A DNA stretch of 64,000 nt from NCBI GenBank assembly GCA_032158125.1, contig JASKOT010000003.1, positions 916,465 to 980,464 on the forward strand, given 5' to 3'. Numbering within the stretch: the stretch's first letter is position 1; each line of letters starts with the position of its first letter. Below the pieces are notes generated by a model. The model saw nothing but the letters and a program-made list of their open reading frames with translations. It ran no database searches and was not told the origin of the DNA. This document shows positions 42,821 to 56,968 of this stretch, piece after piece. This DNA comes from Papiliotrema nemorosa (Eukaryota > Basidiomycota > Tremellomycetes > Tremellales > Rhynchogastremaceae). The position numbers and the translations under genes were made by a program.

Positions 42821-45544
42821 CTATATTGATTGCTTCTTGTTTGGGGACTTGGCGCCCGGTGCCGAACCAGCGGCACTTTTTGGCATAGAAGTTCCCACTT
42901 CATCTCTCCTCTTCTCTGTCGGATTCTCTGATCCCTTGCCCGGTGGACTTACACCCATCTGATCGAATGTGTGAGCCAGATTGTCAATGGCCGATGCAGC
43001 CGCAGCCGCGGTGGGCAACGTCGCTTTCCCAGCAGGAGGGGACAAGAGGGTACTCGGCGAGATGTATGACGCTGGCTCGCCGTTGAGTGGTCTCAAGGTG
43101 GTGGTAGGGAGAGGAGGAGAGAAAGGTGCAAAGGTTGGCAGATGAGACGGTGGTTCCACTGCGCTCTTGCCATTGGCAGTCCCGGGAACAAGAGAAGCCG
43201 ATCGGCCACTACCTCCCCGATGCGACGAGGAGGCCACAGGCATGCCCGCTGTCGAGTGATGTCGCGGATCATAATTAGCCATGTTGGTCGGCCAATTCTG
43301 TTGTGACAGTTGGGGTCCTTTCCCCAGTTCTAGCTGTGCGTAGAGTCGATGGGGAGAAAGAGGTGCCGATATGGATCCCGACCCAGCACCATCGTCATAT
43401 GCTGAGACAGCTCGTCGAGGTCCTCGGTAGTTGGCACCCGGTGTCTCCAGACCACGAGATTGCGTGTCGCGCCCTCGATTGCTGTTATTAGGATGACTAG
43501 TCCCGGTCGGTTCGAAACCCTGCAAGCCTAATGTACCCAAGCTGCCGAGACTTGTGCCCTGACTTGAGAGCCACAAGTCCTGGGCTGAAAAGTCGCTTCC
43601 AATGTCTGCTTCGCTTTGTCGAGATCGATTATTGGGGTCCAGAGGCGCACCACTGGTCATGGAACGCTCGTAGGGGTTTTGAGATTGGCTTCGCCAGCCG
43701 TTGTGGGTGGGCGTAGGAGTGAAGCCGCCTCGGGTGGCCGACATGGATCGAGGAGCCGGGGATGACGAGCGGGGTGCGCGATGAAGCTCGTCATCGCGCT
43801 CCTGACACAACTCTCCGAGAGCCAGAACCGCTCTGTCGGGACGTTGCGTCAGGATTCGAGTGGCTCGCATGAATTCCCCTCGAATCTGGAGGGTCAGCAT
43901 CGTTCACAGAGACGAGTAGGGATTTACAGTATACAATCCATCCTTGGTGACTGTTCTCGCGACGTTATACGTGATTTCAAACGGATCTTCAATGCAAAGT
44001 CTATTTCGGTCTCGTGCCATTTCGTTCAGGCCTCCGACATCAATCTGAACGTCAGCTGGGTACGGAAGATGAGAAGAGGCGACTTGCATCGTTGACCCAT
44101 CCTTTACTTTCTTTCGTCAATTGTCCGGCTCGTAAAGACAATACTGAATTGTTGAATTGGAAGTCATGCGAGAAAAATCGGAAAAAGTCAATCAGACTAA
44201 AATTTAGCTCAATACATCAACGGCTTGCGTGACAGGTCACTCACAGCTCGCCGACAGTCTCAAAGTTGATAGACGACCACTCCTGGCGTAATGTCTCCAC
44301 ATCGTCGAAAAAGTACACATTTCTCCCTTCCAGCATCACTTGTTCTTCTGTGAGAGGTCGGACAGGGGCTATTCGTTGAAGGTTTGGTAGGACGGGGGGT
44401 TGTTTGACGTGCACTAGGAAGTACAATACCATCAATGTGAAGCCATCTAGATCGTTAGAAGAGCTTGAATGTCTGAAGACGGGGACGAACAGGACGACAA
44501 GGTGCCTCGGTAGGGAGAGTTGATTCTACGCCTCTTGGCCCAGACTTTGACTGAGACGATTAGTCCATCGTTCACGACACAAATCTGCATACTCACGGAA
44601 GAGGACGAGTGTTCGTACACGGGCAGGGTCAATAGTCGCATAAGTAAGCAGCAAACGCGTGTTCTCTATGGCGAGTCGGTTTTCAATACCGATATCGCAA
44701 GCGATGCCTAATCAGTGAGCGAGACTCGTTTCGGCAGAAAAGTCGACTGACCAAACGGCAGAGCGGAAGAGGGGTTCAGTGTGAGTTTGAGTATGGGTAT
44801 CCGGGCCTTTGGCAGAGGTTTGACCTAGGAAGTGAGCTCGATATAATTCCCAGCTGTACGACCGACATCAAAATTTGTCTCCTGCAACGTCAGCTCGACC
44901 CCACAGACTTGAGCGGAATGTACGTACTCTAGCTAGTAGATCACCCATCATTTGCACCAAATGGGCTGGCTCTAATGCCGCCTCGGGGTCATCGATCAAG
45001 ACCACCAGGTCCATGTCTATGTTCGCCGTCAGCCTAAACCCTTCATGAGGTGAACATGACGACCCACCAGAGTTTCTGAGACCAAACGAATTGCAGCTAC
45101 TGCCGAAGCTCAGAAGACGAGCACTTGGCTCTATGGTCTTTATGAGCTTCTCGATCAGACCTCTGACCCTAAATTGATCAGCCCGAGGCGAAAATTCAAA
45201 TGTGGATCAGCTCAGACTTACTCTTCTTTGACCGTGAGCTCCTCATTTGTCGGCAACAAGGGCAAGACGAAGGAGAAAAGGGAGGATGATAGATCGTTGA
45301 GGAACCGACGGTGTAGAACTCCTGGATGCATGGTGAGCAAAGGAGAGGGGATAGAGTGGAGAATGGATTGGATTTTGTCCCAAAGGCAAAGGGGTTGGTT
45401 GAATTGGGACTTTGGGCCAAATTGGAGAGGCGCGCTGCAACTTGCGGGCGGCGACAACGGGGTGGGTGGGGTTTTGTCACGTGACACTCCCCCCTTCGAG
45501 CTCCCAATGGTGAGTGGTGTTTCAAGTATGCTGGGGGCGAGCAA
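42821..45544 (-). CDS. CID1: Cid1-like nucleotidyltransferase (non-canonical poly(A)/poly(U) polymerase)
   Basis: The protein has about 730 residues and eight or so exons. The start at 45544 (MLAPSILETPLTIGSSKGG) is uncertain, and MHPGVLHRRFL further in is possible. The catalytic nucleotidyltransferase motif is LLSFGSSCNSFGLRNS followed across an intron by DMDLVVLIDD, giving G-S...D-x-D. ARIPILKL and FGIACDIGIENRLAIENTRL follow. The PAP-associated domain is LFLKVWAKRRRINSPYRGTL with SSYG, then MVLYFLVHVKQPPVLPNLQR and IEDPFEITYNVARTVTKDGL. The C-terminal 330 residues are Ser/Pro/Gly-rich and disordered. Such enzymes add untemplated U or A tails to cytoplasmic RNAs and so mark them for decay. 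The gene is divergent from 45617, with only 72 bp between the ATGs. Confidence 0.85.
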
Positions 45545-45616
45545 GAGGTTTGAATGATCACGATAGGTGTTTTTACTTGTTTACTCTTCACTCGACTCTC
45601 ACTCAGCTCTGGCAAA

Positions 45617-46490
45617 ATGGCAGCTACACAACCCCAAGCACCTTCTGACCCTCTGGCCACTCCTCTACACATCCCATTTCCTCCCGAACTTCTTCAGCTC
45701 GGGGACGCTGTGCCTATCAAGGACTGACCCACGATCCATGGACAGACCTTTTTCACCTTGCCTACCTCCAATCAGGCCGTCTACGATATGTACAGACTCG
45801 TTGAGGCCGTTCACCTCTCTGATCTTCCTTTGCAGACTAGAAAAGTCATCGCTGGCCTCAATGCTGATGTCACCTGCGGAAGTGCGTTCAGCATCCCCGC
45901 CCCTGTATGAAAACAGGCTGATCACATGAACAGGAGCCATTGGGCTCGCGGGCCGATTCGCGGCGACGCTCTCTGAGCTCGTCCAATGGCATGAGCAAGG
46001 AGGCGCGGGGTCTGTGCAGCTGGCGCAACTGCAGGGGCAGATGAATCAGATGTTAGTGGACACCCAGAACCTGGCAGTAAAGGTCCAAGACTTGGTCGCG
46101 AGTGTCGACCACCAAGCACGAGTCAGCACCCTACGGGTAGGTCTATTCGGCGGCGACAGCCTAATGCTAATACTGATGTCAACAGGCTTACAATCACGAT
46201 GCAGGGGAATTTGGAGATTCGTTACTCCCTGTACCAGTACACCCCAAAGCTGAGAATCAGCTTCCCGTGAGTGTATCCCTTCAAATCACCGAAAAAGACA
46301 TAATCTCATGACAAGGCTGCGTTCTTGGATTTGGGCTACACGTCATTTGAGGCTATCGCCGAGGCCCATGAAACCCCTACGCTCGATGCTGTTCTTTTGG
46401 CTTACAATCTGGACGTGACCGAAGCCGATGTTCACTTGAAAAAAGCCAAGGTCATCTGGCATTACTTGGTTGGTCCCGGTCCCGTCTGAT
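45617..46490 (+). CDS. Hypothetical protein with coiled segment
   Basis: The start is MAATQPQAPSDPLATPLHIP. To continue past an early in-frame TGA, a short intron (about 36 bp, GTGCCT to GGACAG near 45,701-45,736) must be removed. The reading then continues as TLPTSNQAVYDMYRLVEAVH, LSDLPLQTRKVIAGLNADVT, LAGRFAATLSELVQWHEQGG, then the helical LAQLQGQMNQMLVDTQNLAV. It ends LDLGYTSFEAIAEAHETPTL ... HYLVGPGPV, about 210 residues. No family was recognised. The middle heptad-like segment suggests a coiled coil. The very short first intron is the weakest part of the model. Confidence 0.6.
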
Positions 46491-47102
46491 GCGCTGTAAG
46501 TAGGTGTCTAGCAGGCTGTTGTGAGTGCTAAAGTTCAGCCAGCATTTGTCGGCCTTCTTCGACCTAGGTGATTATGCTCGAATTGTATATAGGAACATAC
46601 CCGAATTGTATATAGGGATAGCGACGGGTATATTATGATGCAGTAGAGGACCGTCTCGCACTCACTGCGCGATTTGCATACTCCTCGCAGTCTCACTGCA
46701 ATAGGCTTACTCAGACGTGTTGGCAGCAAGCCTATATTACGTAATTGCCCCGCTTGTCGGTATTGTTCATGCAAAGAGGCGCGTCGCCGAACAACAGGGC
46801 AACTCTCTTGGTATCCTCGTCTCTGCCTTTTGATCAATCGATTATAGTCTCACTCGAAGAATAATTTCGCACAGGCTGCCATCGGGTCCTGGTACTGAGT
46901 AACTGGGGTCGCATCGTGAGCAGAACGTACACTCGTAAGTGGGAATTACATCACCGAATCGACCTGGTCCTCGACTGAACTTCTGCAGCCTGCTCTCGTC
47001 ATTGAGACTGCAGTGCACGGCAGTCGATCGTCGCGCGCAGCGAAAGAAAAGTCGCTTACTCTCACCAACTAATTCGACAGAGCGATATATGAGGTAAAAG
47101 GC
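46491..47102. other. Intergenic region with a 23-bp tandem duplication
   Basis: This 610-bp gap carries at 46,579-46,620 two copies of CGAATTGTATATAGGR with a period of 23 bp. They may be two TATA-like boxes or a chance duplication. Nothing else is recognisable. Confidence 0.45.
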
Positions 47103-48553
47103 ATGACCTCACGAGCCGAAATACCGCCCTCGCTGGGCGCTGAAATTAGCTTTCATCCTGGACAATCCGGTGCGTGATCTGTCGGCGCCGCCCTACCTAG
47201 AGTACTGACACTTTAGCTTCCCCTCCTTCATCGACCTTGACATCTACTCAGAGTCCCGAGGTCATGCTCACCAAAACCCCAGAGTCCATCACACCATCTC
47301 CAGCTCACAACGCATCCCCCTGCAAAACGAGCCAGCTCTCCTCGTCTACTTCAGCCTCCACACCGGCCATTACAACGACTGACGGGACGGAAATCACTGC
47401 TTCTGCAGCAGACGCACCACTCGTACATCCTATACCAACTAAACCCCGCTCCAACTCTCAATTGCACTCTTCCCGTCCAGCCCCACCTTCCCCTGCCCCA
47501 TCTCGTCCCAACTCGCAAATCCTCTCGCCGCAACTTTTAGCGTCGACAGGATTCTCATCGCCATCTCGTGATCGTGCAGGCTCGACTTCTTCATCGTCCC
47601 GCGGCGGAAGACGAGTTAGCAGGTCTTCAGACCTGTCCCGTGCTCCTTCAAAGCCTCGACCCCGGTCCGCATTGGGCGCTTCGTCCTTCTTACCTCAAGA
47701 CGCCGACACGTCAGGAGCTAGTACACCTACGAATGGCAACGATCCGTCCCTTGCGACGACTACGATACCAGAAGATGTGCCAGTCGGTCAACCGAGGTTG
47801 GTGAAACACCAGGTGGTCATACGTGACTTTGCCTTTCAACCGGAAGATGCCCGTTTTGCTGGACCCGGACTACCTCTCTCTGCGCCGGACCAACCTGATT
47901 CTCGCCGATCCTCACAATGGGGAACGCAAGACTCACCCGACCCAGCCTCCGCTTCGTCTTCCCAGAAAAACAGCTGGAGCGGGTTTGGTCTGTTATCCTG
48001 GCGAGGGTTTATGAGCCGACGAAGGGGATCATCAGGGTCGACTGGCTCGCCTGCAGATGACGAAGACGACTTTACGCACAACGAGCCGGATCATTATGAG
48101 GACGATTACGCTTTCTCAGATAGTGAAGCAGCAAGCGGAAGCGACGCTGGCGAGCCATGGGGATTCTATCATGCGGCATATACCTTTGAGGCAGTGGGTG
48201 AGCATGAGATGGACATGGAAGAAGGTGATTTGGTCGAGGTGAGGGGTCGAGGGGGAGGCGATGGATGGGTCATTGCGATACGCCGAAAGACAGATGAAGA
48301 AGGCAGGGTGATCAGGCTGGACGACATGGATCCGGCAGAGGCCAAGGAGGGTCTGGTGCCGGAAAGCTATATTGAAAAAGCAGGAGATCTTACGATGGCT
48401 CCAGCAAAAGAGCCCGAAGCAGAGGCTGACAAGAAATTGTTGGAGGAAGGCGTTCAAGGAGACGCAGTGAAGTCGAGCGCAGAGCTATCCGAGACGGCGC
48501 ATAGAGATGTAGAGGAAGAGCTGGCCAAGCAAATGACGACTACGACCCTTTGA
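47103..48553 (+). CDS. SH3-domain protein, Nbp2-like
   Basis: Exon 1 (47103-47170) encodes MTSRAEIPPSLGAEISFHPG and joins over a 47-bp intron to a long second exon, giving about 460 residues. The first 200 residues are Ser/Pro/Thr-rich. A conserved block RLVKHQVVIRDFAFQPEDAR follows, then the SH3 domain at about residues 335-405: FYHAAYTFEAVGEHEMDMEE, GDLVEVRGRGGGDGWVIAIR and GLVPESYIEKAG, with the ALYDF, GW and PxxY equivalents. The VxDFAF block ahead of a single SH3 is the arrangement of fungal Nbp2, an adaptor that brings the phosphatase Ptc1 to MAP-kinase cascades. The C-terminus is Glu/Lys-rich. Confidence 0.72.
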
Positions 48554-48855
48554 CGGATAAGACATGACTTTCTACTGGATACCCCTTGGAGCTACGGTGT
48601 ATTGTAATGATAGCATTTACGTGTGAGGGACGAGGCTCAATGGTAGCATATGTATCAATCTGATACGACAAACACAACGATAATGTACCTACAGACAGTT
48701 GATAGTTCGACGTTATCGGTGGATTGGCCATCTGACTCGCCTAGAGATTCGTATTTTCCGAGGAGATCCGCCCGAAACGCGCTTGCAGGTGGGAGTGAGA
48801 GTCGTCAGAAACGATCATTCTCATTCCTGAATCTCATTTTTCTCTTCACCGTAAC
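48554..48855. other. Intergenic region
   Basis: This 300-bp gap lies between the SH3 gene and the NIF3-type gene. No feature was seen. Confidence 0.5.
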
Positions 48856-49223
48856 ATGACTCAACGATACAAGATTGCAGTGTACGTGCCTGTACCTCAA
48901 GCCGAAGAAGTCAAACAAGCGGGTAAGGGCTTCATCTGCGTTATCTTCGACTCGCGCTGATAGCAGCCTTTGCCAAAGGAGCGGGTCAAATAGGTCTATA
49001 CAAAGACGTCTCTTTCTCTATACCCGGCGCGAGCGAGTTCACCCCTGGTCCGGATGCTACACCGGCGATAGGCAAACCTGGATCTGTGGAAAGAGTGGAA
49101 GAGGTCAAATTGGAAATGTCAGTGACTGGAGAGCAAACGGCGAGGGCTGTCGTCGGGGCCATAAGAGAGGTACATCCTTATGAAGAGGTCGTCGTGGATG
49201 TCTACAAGCTCGAGGACTTTTGA
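48856..49223 (+). CDS. NIF3/YqfO-type small PII-like protein
   Basis: Two exons give about 105 residues. It starts MTQRYKIAVYVPVPQAEEVK. After an intron of about 45 bp it continues AFAKGAGQIGLYKDVSFSIP, then FTPGPDATPAIGKPGSVERV, EEVKLEMSVTGEQTARAVVG and HPYEEVVVDVYKLEDF. This is the small alpha/beta domain that is inserted in bacterial YqfO/NIF3 proteins and is also found alone in bacteria and fungi. The biochemical function is unknown; related folds include PII and CutA, which bind small ligands or metals. The HPYEEVVVDVY end is the family hallmark. The length fits the stand-alone form. Confidence 0.8.
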
Positions 49224-49547
49224 TATCATCCATGGGACTACATGCATGCTCTCGTTGTAAACGCCCCAGGCCGTGGCGAGTGTGGAAGAGGTGCCACAGG
49301 ACAGGCTCGGGGTTATGTCGAGCTTCGGCCAAGTGCGTTGGATTTGCCGGCCGGACCACTCGAGGGTGGCACATAGGGTGGTGGAGGGCACAGGCGGGGA
49401 GGGGGGAAATGGCGTCAGACTGGCGGGACGCTTATATAACCAAAAGGAAATGCCGCACACCTTCCTTCCATTCTCTTTCTATTGCCTCTAGACACTCTCT
49501 CACTCATCCAAAACCCCCTCCTTATCTTATCAAACTACCCATCCACA
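49224..49547. promoter_or_regulatory. Promoter of SOD1
   Basis: This 324-bp gap has a TATA-like GCTTATATAAC near 49,431-49,441, about 110 bp upstream of the SOD1 ATG, and a CT-rich tract (CTTCCTTCC, TTCTCTTTCT) before the start. Both are typical of strongly expressed fungal genes. Confidence 0.5.
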
Positions 49548-50590
49548 ATGGTCAAGGTAGGCAACAACGCAATAAATTGGAATCGTCAAACGCTGATCTA
49601 CTTCCTCCTCCTCTGCCTCTCCCACCTCCCGCTTCTGCTCTACCGTTCGGGTCCCTCTGCTTCACGCCTCTACACCTCTCCGGTCTTCGCCTCTCGGATC
49701 TGTTCACGTGCTTCTCAACATCCTCACATGCACACTGAGGGTCTCTGCATCTCCGTACTTGGCTTTGTCGACATTATAGGCTGTCGCTGTTCTCAAGGGA
49801 GACTCTTCCGTTACTGGAGTCATCACCTTTACCCAAGAGGCTGAGGGAAAGCCCGTCACCGTCTCCGGAGAGGTGAGTGCAGTGATCTCCTTACTATCCC
49901 ACAGCTGCAAATCTCGTTTGGAGAAGCAAAGAGAGGGGGACATTGGATTCGACAGGTCTGAGCAACTTGCTGACATGTTCCCTTTAGATCAAGAACCTCT
50001 CGGCCAACGCCGAGCGAGGATTCCACGTTCAGTGAGCAGCAGATTGTTCAATGATTGAGAGGAAGCTAACATATCCAGCGAGTTCGGGGACAACACGTCA
50101 GTCTGGCAGACACTCAATCTCCTTCTTCAACTGACGAGGTAGCAACGGTTGCACTTCCGCTGGACCCCACTTCAACCCCCACAAGAAGAACCACGGTGGA
50201 CCTTCCGACGAGGAGCGACACGTCGGTGATCTCGGTCAGTTGTCCGTTCCTTTTGGCGGACTGGCGAGCTGATTTACCAGGAAACGTCAAGACTGACGGT
50301 TCGGGTCTTGCCTCTGTCAGCATCACCGGTGCGTAACCTCTTCTAGACAGTGTTCTCGAGTCCAGGCTGACCACCAGATTCCAGCATCTCCCTCTTCGGC
50401 GCCCAGTCGATCATCGGACGATCGCTCGTCGTGCACGAGGGTACTGATGACTTCGGTAAGGGTGGACACGCCGACTCGCTCAAGACTGGTAACGCCGGTG
50501 GCCGAGCTGCCTGTGGTGTCATGTGAGCATCTTTGTTGTGCTAGAAGAAGATAGGCACAAAGCTGATGGTACAGCGGTATCTCTGCCTAA
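49548..50590 (+). CDS. SOD1: Cu,Zn superoxide dismutase
   Basis: The spliced product has about 154 residues: [20 protein letters not shown], then [50 protein letters not shown] and [20 protein letters not shown], ending [13 protein letters not shown]. The copper ligands (two His in HVHEFGD, the His in AGPHFNP, the His in VVHEG) and the zinc ligands (His and Asp in [17 protein letters not shown]) are all present, as are the disulphide cysteines. There are six introns, the first about 225 bp long, placed right after MVK. The enzyme converts superoxide to hydrogen peroxide and oxygen in the cytosol and intermembrane space. There is no signal peptide. Confidence 0.95.
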
Positions 50591-50885
50591 GCGAGTGCCG
50601 GGTCGTTGTGGTATCAAGCCACACTTCGTAAAAGAGTTTTGAGTCGATAGTCGAGTAAAGTTGCGCAGTAACACGTATCTGGACTGCTTCTGGTATCTTT
50701 GATATCGATGAATGCAAGACGTGAAGAAGTACACCTCTGCATGTAGCAGCACCATTGAGCGATTCCAACAGAACAAAGATTGGATGACGTCTTGAGACGC
50801 GTCTGGATATTTCAACCATTTCATCTTCCTCCATCATCGCGTACTCGCCTCATTCTCCAACATCTTCAACATCAGGTAAAGCGAC
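50591..50885. other. Intergenic region
   Basis: This is the short gap between SOD1 and FEN1, which have the same orientation. No gene was seen. Confidence 0.5.
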
Positions 50886-52748
50886 ATGGGTATCAAGGGT
50901 GCGTCACTTTGCACCTTCTTGTAGTGGCGCACAAGGACTGGTGCCTCTCCTTGCTTCTCCCAGATCGTGCTTCAGAATCCGTGTCCTGACAGGGTTTAGG
51001 TCTGACGGCTCTTTTGAGCGAACATGCTCCTCGATCAATGAAGGAGCATGAAATGAAGACTGTAAGCCCACAACCGTCAACCAAGGACATGATTCTGATC
51101 AGAATCAGCTCTTCGGGAGGAAGGTCGCGATTGACGCGTCAATGTATGTGGTCACCTAGGGGCGTAAGAGGGGATGTTGATAGGCTAGGTCGATCTACCA
51201 ATTCCTCATTGCTGTCCGACAACAAGATGGTCAAATGTTAATGAACGAGTCAGGGGATGTGACGAGGTGCGTATAGACCCTTCGTCGGCCTTTCCTTCGT
51301 ACCGCGCAACGGACAGCAGCTGATATCAATAGTCATTTGATGGGGTTCTTCTATCGAACTATACGAATGGTGGATCATGGAATCAAACCTTGTTACATTT
51401 TCGACGGTAAACCACCAGAGCTCAAGGGTGGTGTTGTGAGTCCACAGTCATCTCGAGACCAATCGGGCTCACGGTCTAGTTGGCAAAACGGTTCGCAAGA
51501 CGAGAAGAAGCCAAAGAGGGCGAGGAAGAAGCACGGGAGACCGGTGAGCTCTTGTCTTGCGTATGGCTAAGCTGATTAATAGGTACGGCTGAGGACATCG
51601 ATAAACTCGCCAGGAGGCAGGTGAGGGTGACCAAGGAGCACAATGAGGAGTGCAAGAAGCTGCTTGCCCTGATGGGTATCCCGGTCGTCACGGTATGTGA
51701 AATGGGCAAGATAACGAAAGGGGGCAGAACTGACGCTCCAGGCCCCAGGAGAAGCCGAAGCTCAATGTGCAGAGCTCGCTCGAGCTGGCAAAGTCTATGC
51801 GGCTGGATCCGAAGATATGGACACGTTGACATTCTCAACACCTGTCTTACTCCGACACTTGACCTTTTCCGAGGCGAAGAAGATGCCAATCTCAGAGATC
51901 AACTTGAAAGTCGCACTTGAAGAGCTGGATATGCCCATGGAACGTGTAAGCAGATCAATTGCATCCAAGTGGATCAGGCGGGTCTGACAAAACAGTTCAT
52001 CGAACTGTGTATCCTGTTAGGTTGCGATTACCTCGAGCCATGTAAAGGAATCGGACCAAAAACTGCACTCAAGCTTATTCGAGAGCACGATGGACTCAAG
52101 GGAGTCGTCGAGTTTGTCCGAGGCAAGATGGCCGAGAAAGCAAAAGAAAATGCGGCAGCCATGGCAGAAGCTGAAGAGGAGGAAGAAGAAATCGTGCCCT
52201 CAGACAGAGAAAGTGAAGAAGGTGGAGCAGAGGGTGGTCCGAGCAGCAGTCCTGTGAAGGTGGCAGCTAAGAGTCCGAAGAAGAAGAAGAAGGTGACGAG
52301 CTCGGGAATGCAAATCCCAGAGCATTGGCCGTGGGAGGAAGCCAAGAAGCTCTTCCTGAACCCGGATGTGGTCAAGGCGGACGATATGGATGTGAGTGGA
52401 CGTTTGCCATGGAATAAATACTGATTTATCTAGCTTGACTGGAAAGCACCCGATGTAGATGGACTGGTTGATTTCTTGTGTCGAGACAAGGGATTCAAGT
52501 GAGTCGAATTTCCCGGAAGAAATATGCCGAGCAAGACTGAAACGTGTCGCAGTGAGGACCGTGTTCGAAGCGGGGCGGCTAAACTGGCTAAAATGCTTGC
52601 GGCGAAACAACAAGGTCGTTTGGATGGATTCTTTACCGTAAAGCCGAAAGAACCTACTGGAGGTGCATCTGCAGGTGGTAAGAAGGCTGGAGACAAGAGG
52701 AAAGGAGAAGAAAGCAAAGGTGGAGCGAAGAAGAAGGGTAAAAAGTGA
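50886..52748 (+). CDS. FEN1: Flap endonuclease 1
   Basis: The spliced protein has about 450 residues starting [20 protein letters not shown]. Catalytic residues are visible in [49 protein letters not shown] and [20 protein letters not shown] (H3TH). An acidic/Lys-rich insert follows ([18 protein letters not shown] ... KSPKKKKKV), then the PCNA-binding PIP box QGRLDGFF and a Lys-rich nuclear tail [12 protein letters not shown]1 (Rad27) removes 5' flaps during Okazaki fragment maturation and long-patch base excision repair. There are about eight introns. The insert before [12 protein letters not shown] makes it longer than the usual 380 residues. Confidence 0.93.
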
Positions 52749-53178
52749 CCGGTGAATGACGGTCATGAGGAATACCGTCGAGTCGATTCGTCTGTCCAGG
52801 TTACGACCGCCTCGAGTCGAACATCATTTTGTGTTGCAGGATTGGGACGATTTGAGCTTCTGACACAGACATGTGGGATGAGCGGTGTTCATTTTCATTC
52901 CCGTGCATGCATGCCAGTCCTTTGCACAAGACCAGACTGGACCCCGTTCCGCCCGGATAGTCGGAAATGAGGTGACTCTGTGCTAGGGATGTGAACGTAT
53001 TACGTAACCAATATTCTTTTGGGATTTTTCTTGGGATGACCAGCCGGTGGCAGAGGGGCAAAGACGCACCTTTTGACTCGAGTCGACTGATTGGACCGAA
53101 CTTTTCAACCCTGTCATATACTTCCACTTGACACCTTTCATCTATCTCTACCACTTACAGAACAAAGAATACACAGTC
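52749..53178. promoter_or_regulatory. Upstream region of homocitrate synthase gene
   Basis: This 430-bp gap has GACTCGAGTCGACTG at about 53,076-53,090, with two overlapping TGACTC/GAGTCA-like arms. It resembles a Gcn4-type site, which would suit an amino-acid biosynthesis gene, but this is a weak match. A CT-rich leader follows just before the ATG. Confidence 0.35.
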
Positions 53179-55119
<1,941 letters not shown>

Positions 55120-55341
55120 GCGGGTTGTTTAGTCAAAAGAAAAAGAGCAGTCAAGCGCGATGCTTGTCATTGTCGCTTGTCTGTCCCAGTGTGGCTAGTA
55201 GAATCTCCTTGTACGATCTATTTCGACGTTTCTCATTCTGCTTGTTCTGCATATCTCAGTAAAATGGCCCTTCTGTGGCTGCAAACGTGAATGCATACTT
55301 GCGCGATATCATACATACTACACGCCCTGCGACTCGCTCCC

Positions 55342-56968
55342 TCATCTTCTGTGCCTGACAACGGGCTCGCCATAGGTTCTAGGTCTGGCTCCTGGGGTCC
55401 ACAATGTCGGTGTCGAACACACAAAGTGTACTTCCCACTCCCCTCTGGCAAGGTTGCCTCCGACTCCCGACCATCCAGCTCTACTCTGCGCTCCTGCTCT
55501 GTCCATCTCTTCCCTCCTCTTTCTCCTTTCTCTCCTTCTCAATCTTGCCCTTTCATCCCGTCTAATCATCTTTTCTCTTCTGGGAAGATACATGTCCGCC
55601 CGTCTAGCCACCTGTTCATCTTCATACGTACTTTCCCCATCCAACGTTTCCGTCTCACTATCACTCCATTCGTCTGCAGCTGATAGTCCACGTCTTGAAG
55701 ATCCAGGGTCAAGCGGGGGAGGAATGACCCGATGTCCGTCGGCCGCTGCGTAGACTTTGATACCCCTCGGCGCGAAGAATGCCACGGCCCAACTGAGTAA
55801 GAGAGATTGGACAGAATCGGTGAGGACGGGTCGAGGACCTTTACCCAGTACACCCTTGTTCCGAGCAGTCCAGTCGTGTGTTGCTTGAGTGATACTTTCC
55901 CTAGCTAGATCCTCGATGAATTTCATCCTAAGCTTTAGCGCGTGCACAATCCCAAGAGGAATCATAGGACTCACCAATCTTCTTCGGTCACATCGTGGGA
56001 GACGAGTTCACGGGGTAAGTGTAATTCCCAAGGATGGTTCAAGGCGTGTGAAGGTAGACTGAAAGCTTCGAAATCGTCATAGCGGAAATAGCTGTCCTGC
56101 TGTGCCGGGGGACGCTCGAAGCACGCAGGTCTGACATCAACAGCCGGCTCCGTCAAGATTGCACATGACTCACTGGTCGGGTCTCCCGGTGGACGACCCA
56201 GATGTACCTGACATGGGGACGGTACCATTCGGAGCGGACGTCATGGCCATATCGCGGGTATTCGCCTGAGTAGGCACACCTCCACCAACGACGGCAGGAC
56301 CTTGACCTGCCGCTACGGCTGTTGCGGCTGCAGCGGGTACAGGCACAGGCTGAGCTGCAGCCGCAACGATAGGTCGACCCCATCCATCCCACCCTAGGCG
56401 TGAGCTATGAGGAAAGGATCACGGTCCAGCGGTTCAGATCTTACCTTCGGGAAGTTCAGGTGGTACTGCAGTCAGTACACGCCGATGGAGGGTCAAATAT
56501 GCTTACACATCCTTCCATATGCATCAAAGCCCTCTTGTCCAGGCCGAGCGATAAAGGGGAGTCCAAACGGCATGGGTCTGTAGGTGAGCGTACACCTTGC
56601 TATGAAGTTCGCCTCGACTCACGGCAACGCAGAAGGGTCGGGAGGTCGGTACGGTTGACTGAGATGAGCACGAGAACTACGTATAGTGTCTCTCACCTGG
56701 AGCCTACTCCTCCTGGACCTGCGAAATCTACTCCTCAGTGTCTCTCTCTTATGGCGCTGATGCAGGTGGACTCACCGCGTCCCAACATATCACGTCCAAA
56801 TCGACCAGGCATCGAATTGATCCATCCTGTACCTACCTGACCCGGGACCACCCCGGGAGTCGGCATGATGGGCGTCATCATTGGCATGCCCAGACCCATC
56901 CCCATCATTGGCATAGGCATGGGCATACCGAACGACCCTCCCATGGGCATACCAAAAGGTGAGAACAT
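55342..56968 (-). CDS. Unknown protein with Met/Gly/Pro-rich N-terminus
   Basis: No family was recognised. The start is MFSPFGMPMGGSFGMPMPMP at 56968. The first 40 residues are almost only Met, Gly and Pro. Further exons give WINSMPGRFGRDMLG, RPMPFGLPFIARPGQEGFDA, WDGWGRPIVAAAAQPVPVPA, then a more folded region (SYFRYDDFEAFSLPSHALNH, PWELHLPRELVSHDVTEEDW, KFIEDLARESITQATHDWTA). A partly hydrophobic LLLSWAVAFFAPRGIKVYAA follows, and the C-terminus is Arg-rich (RRDERARLRRRERRKRREEM). There are roughly eight exons and about 450 residues. The conserved-looking block is the middle one. It is convergent with homocitrate synthase, with 220 bp between the stops. Confidence 0.6.
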
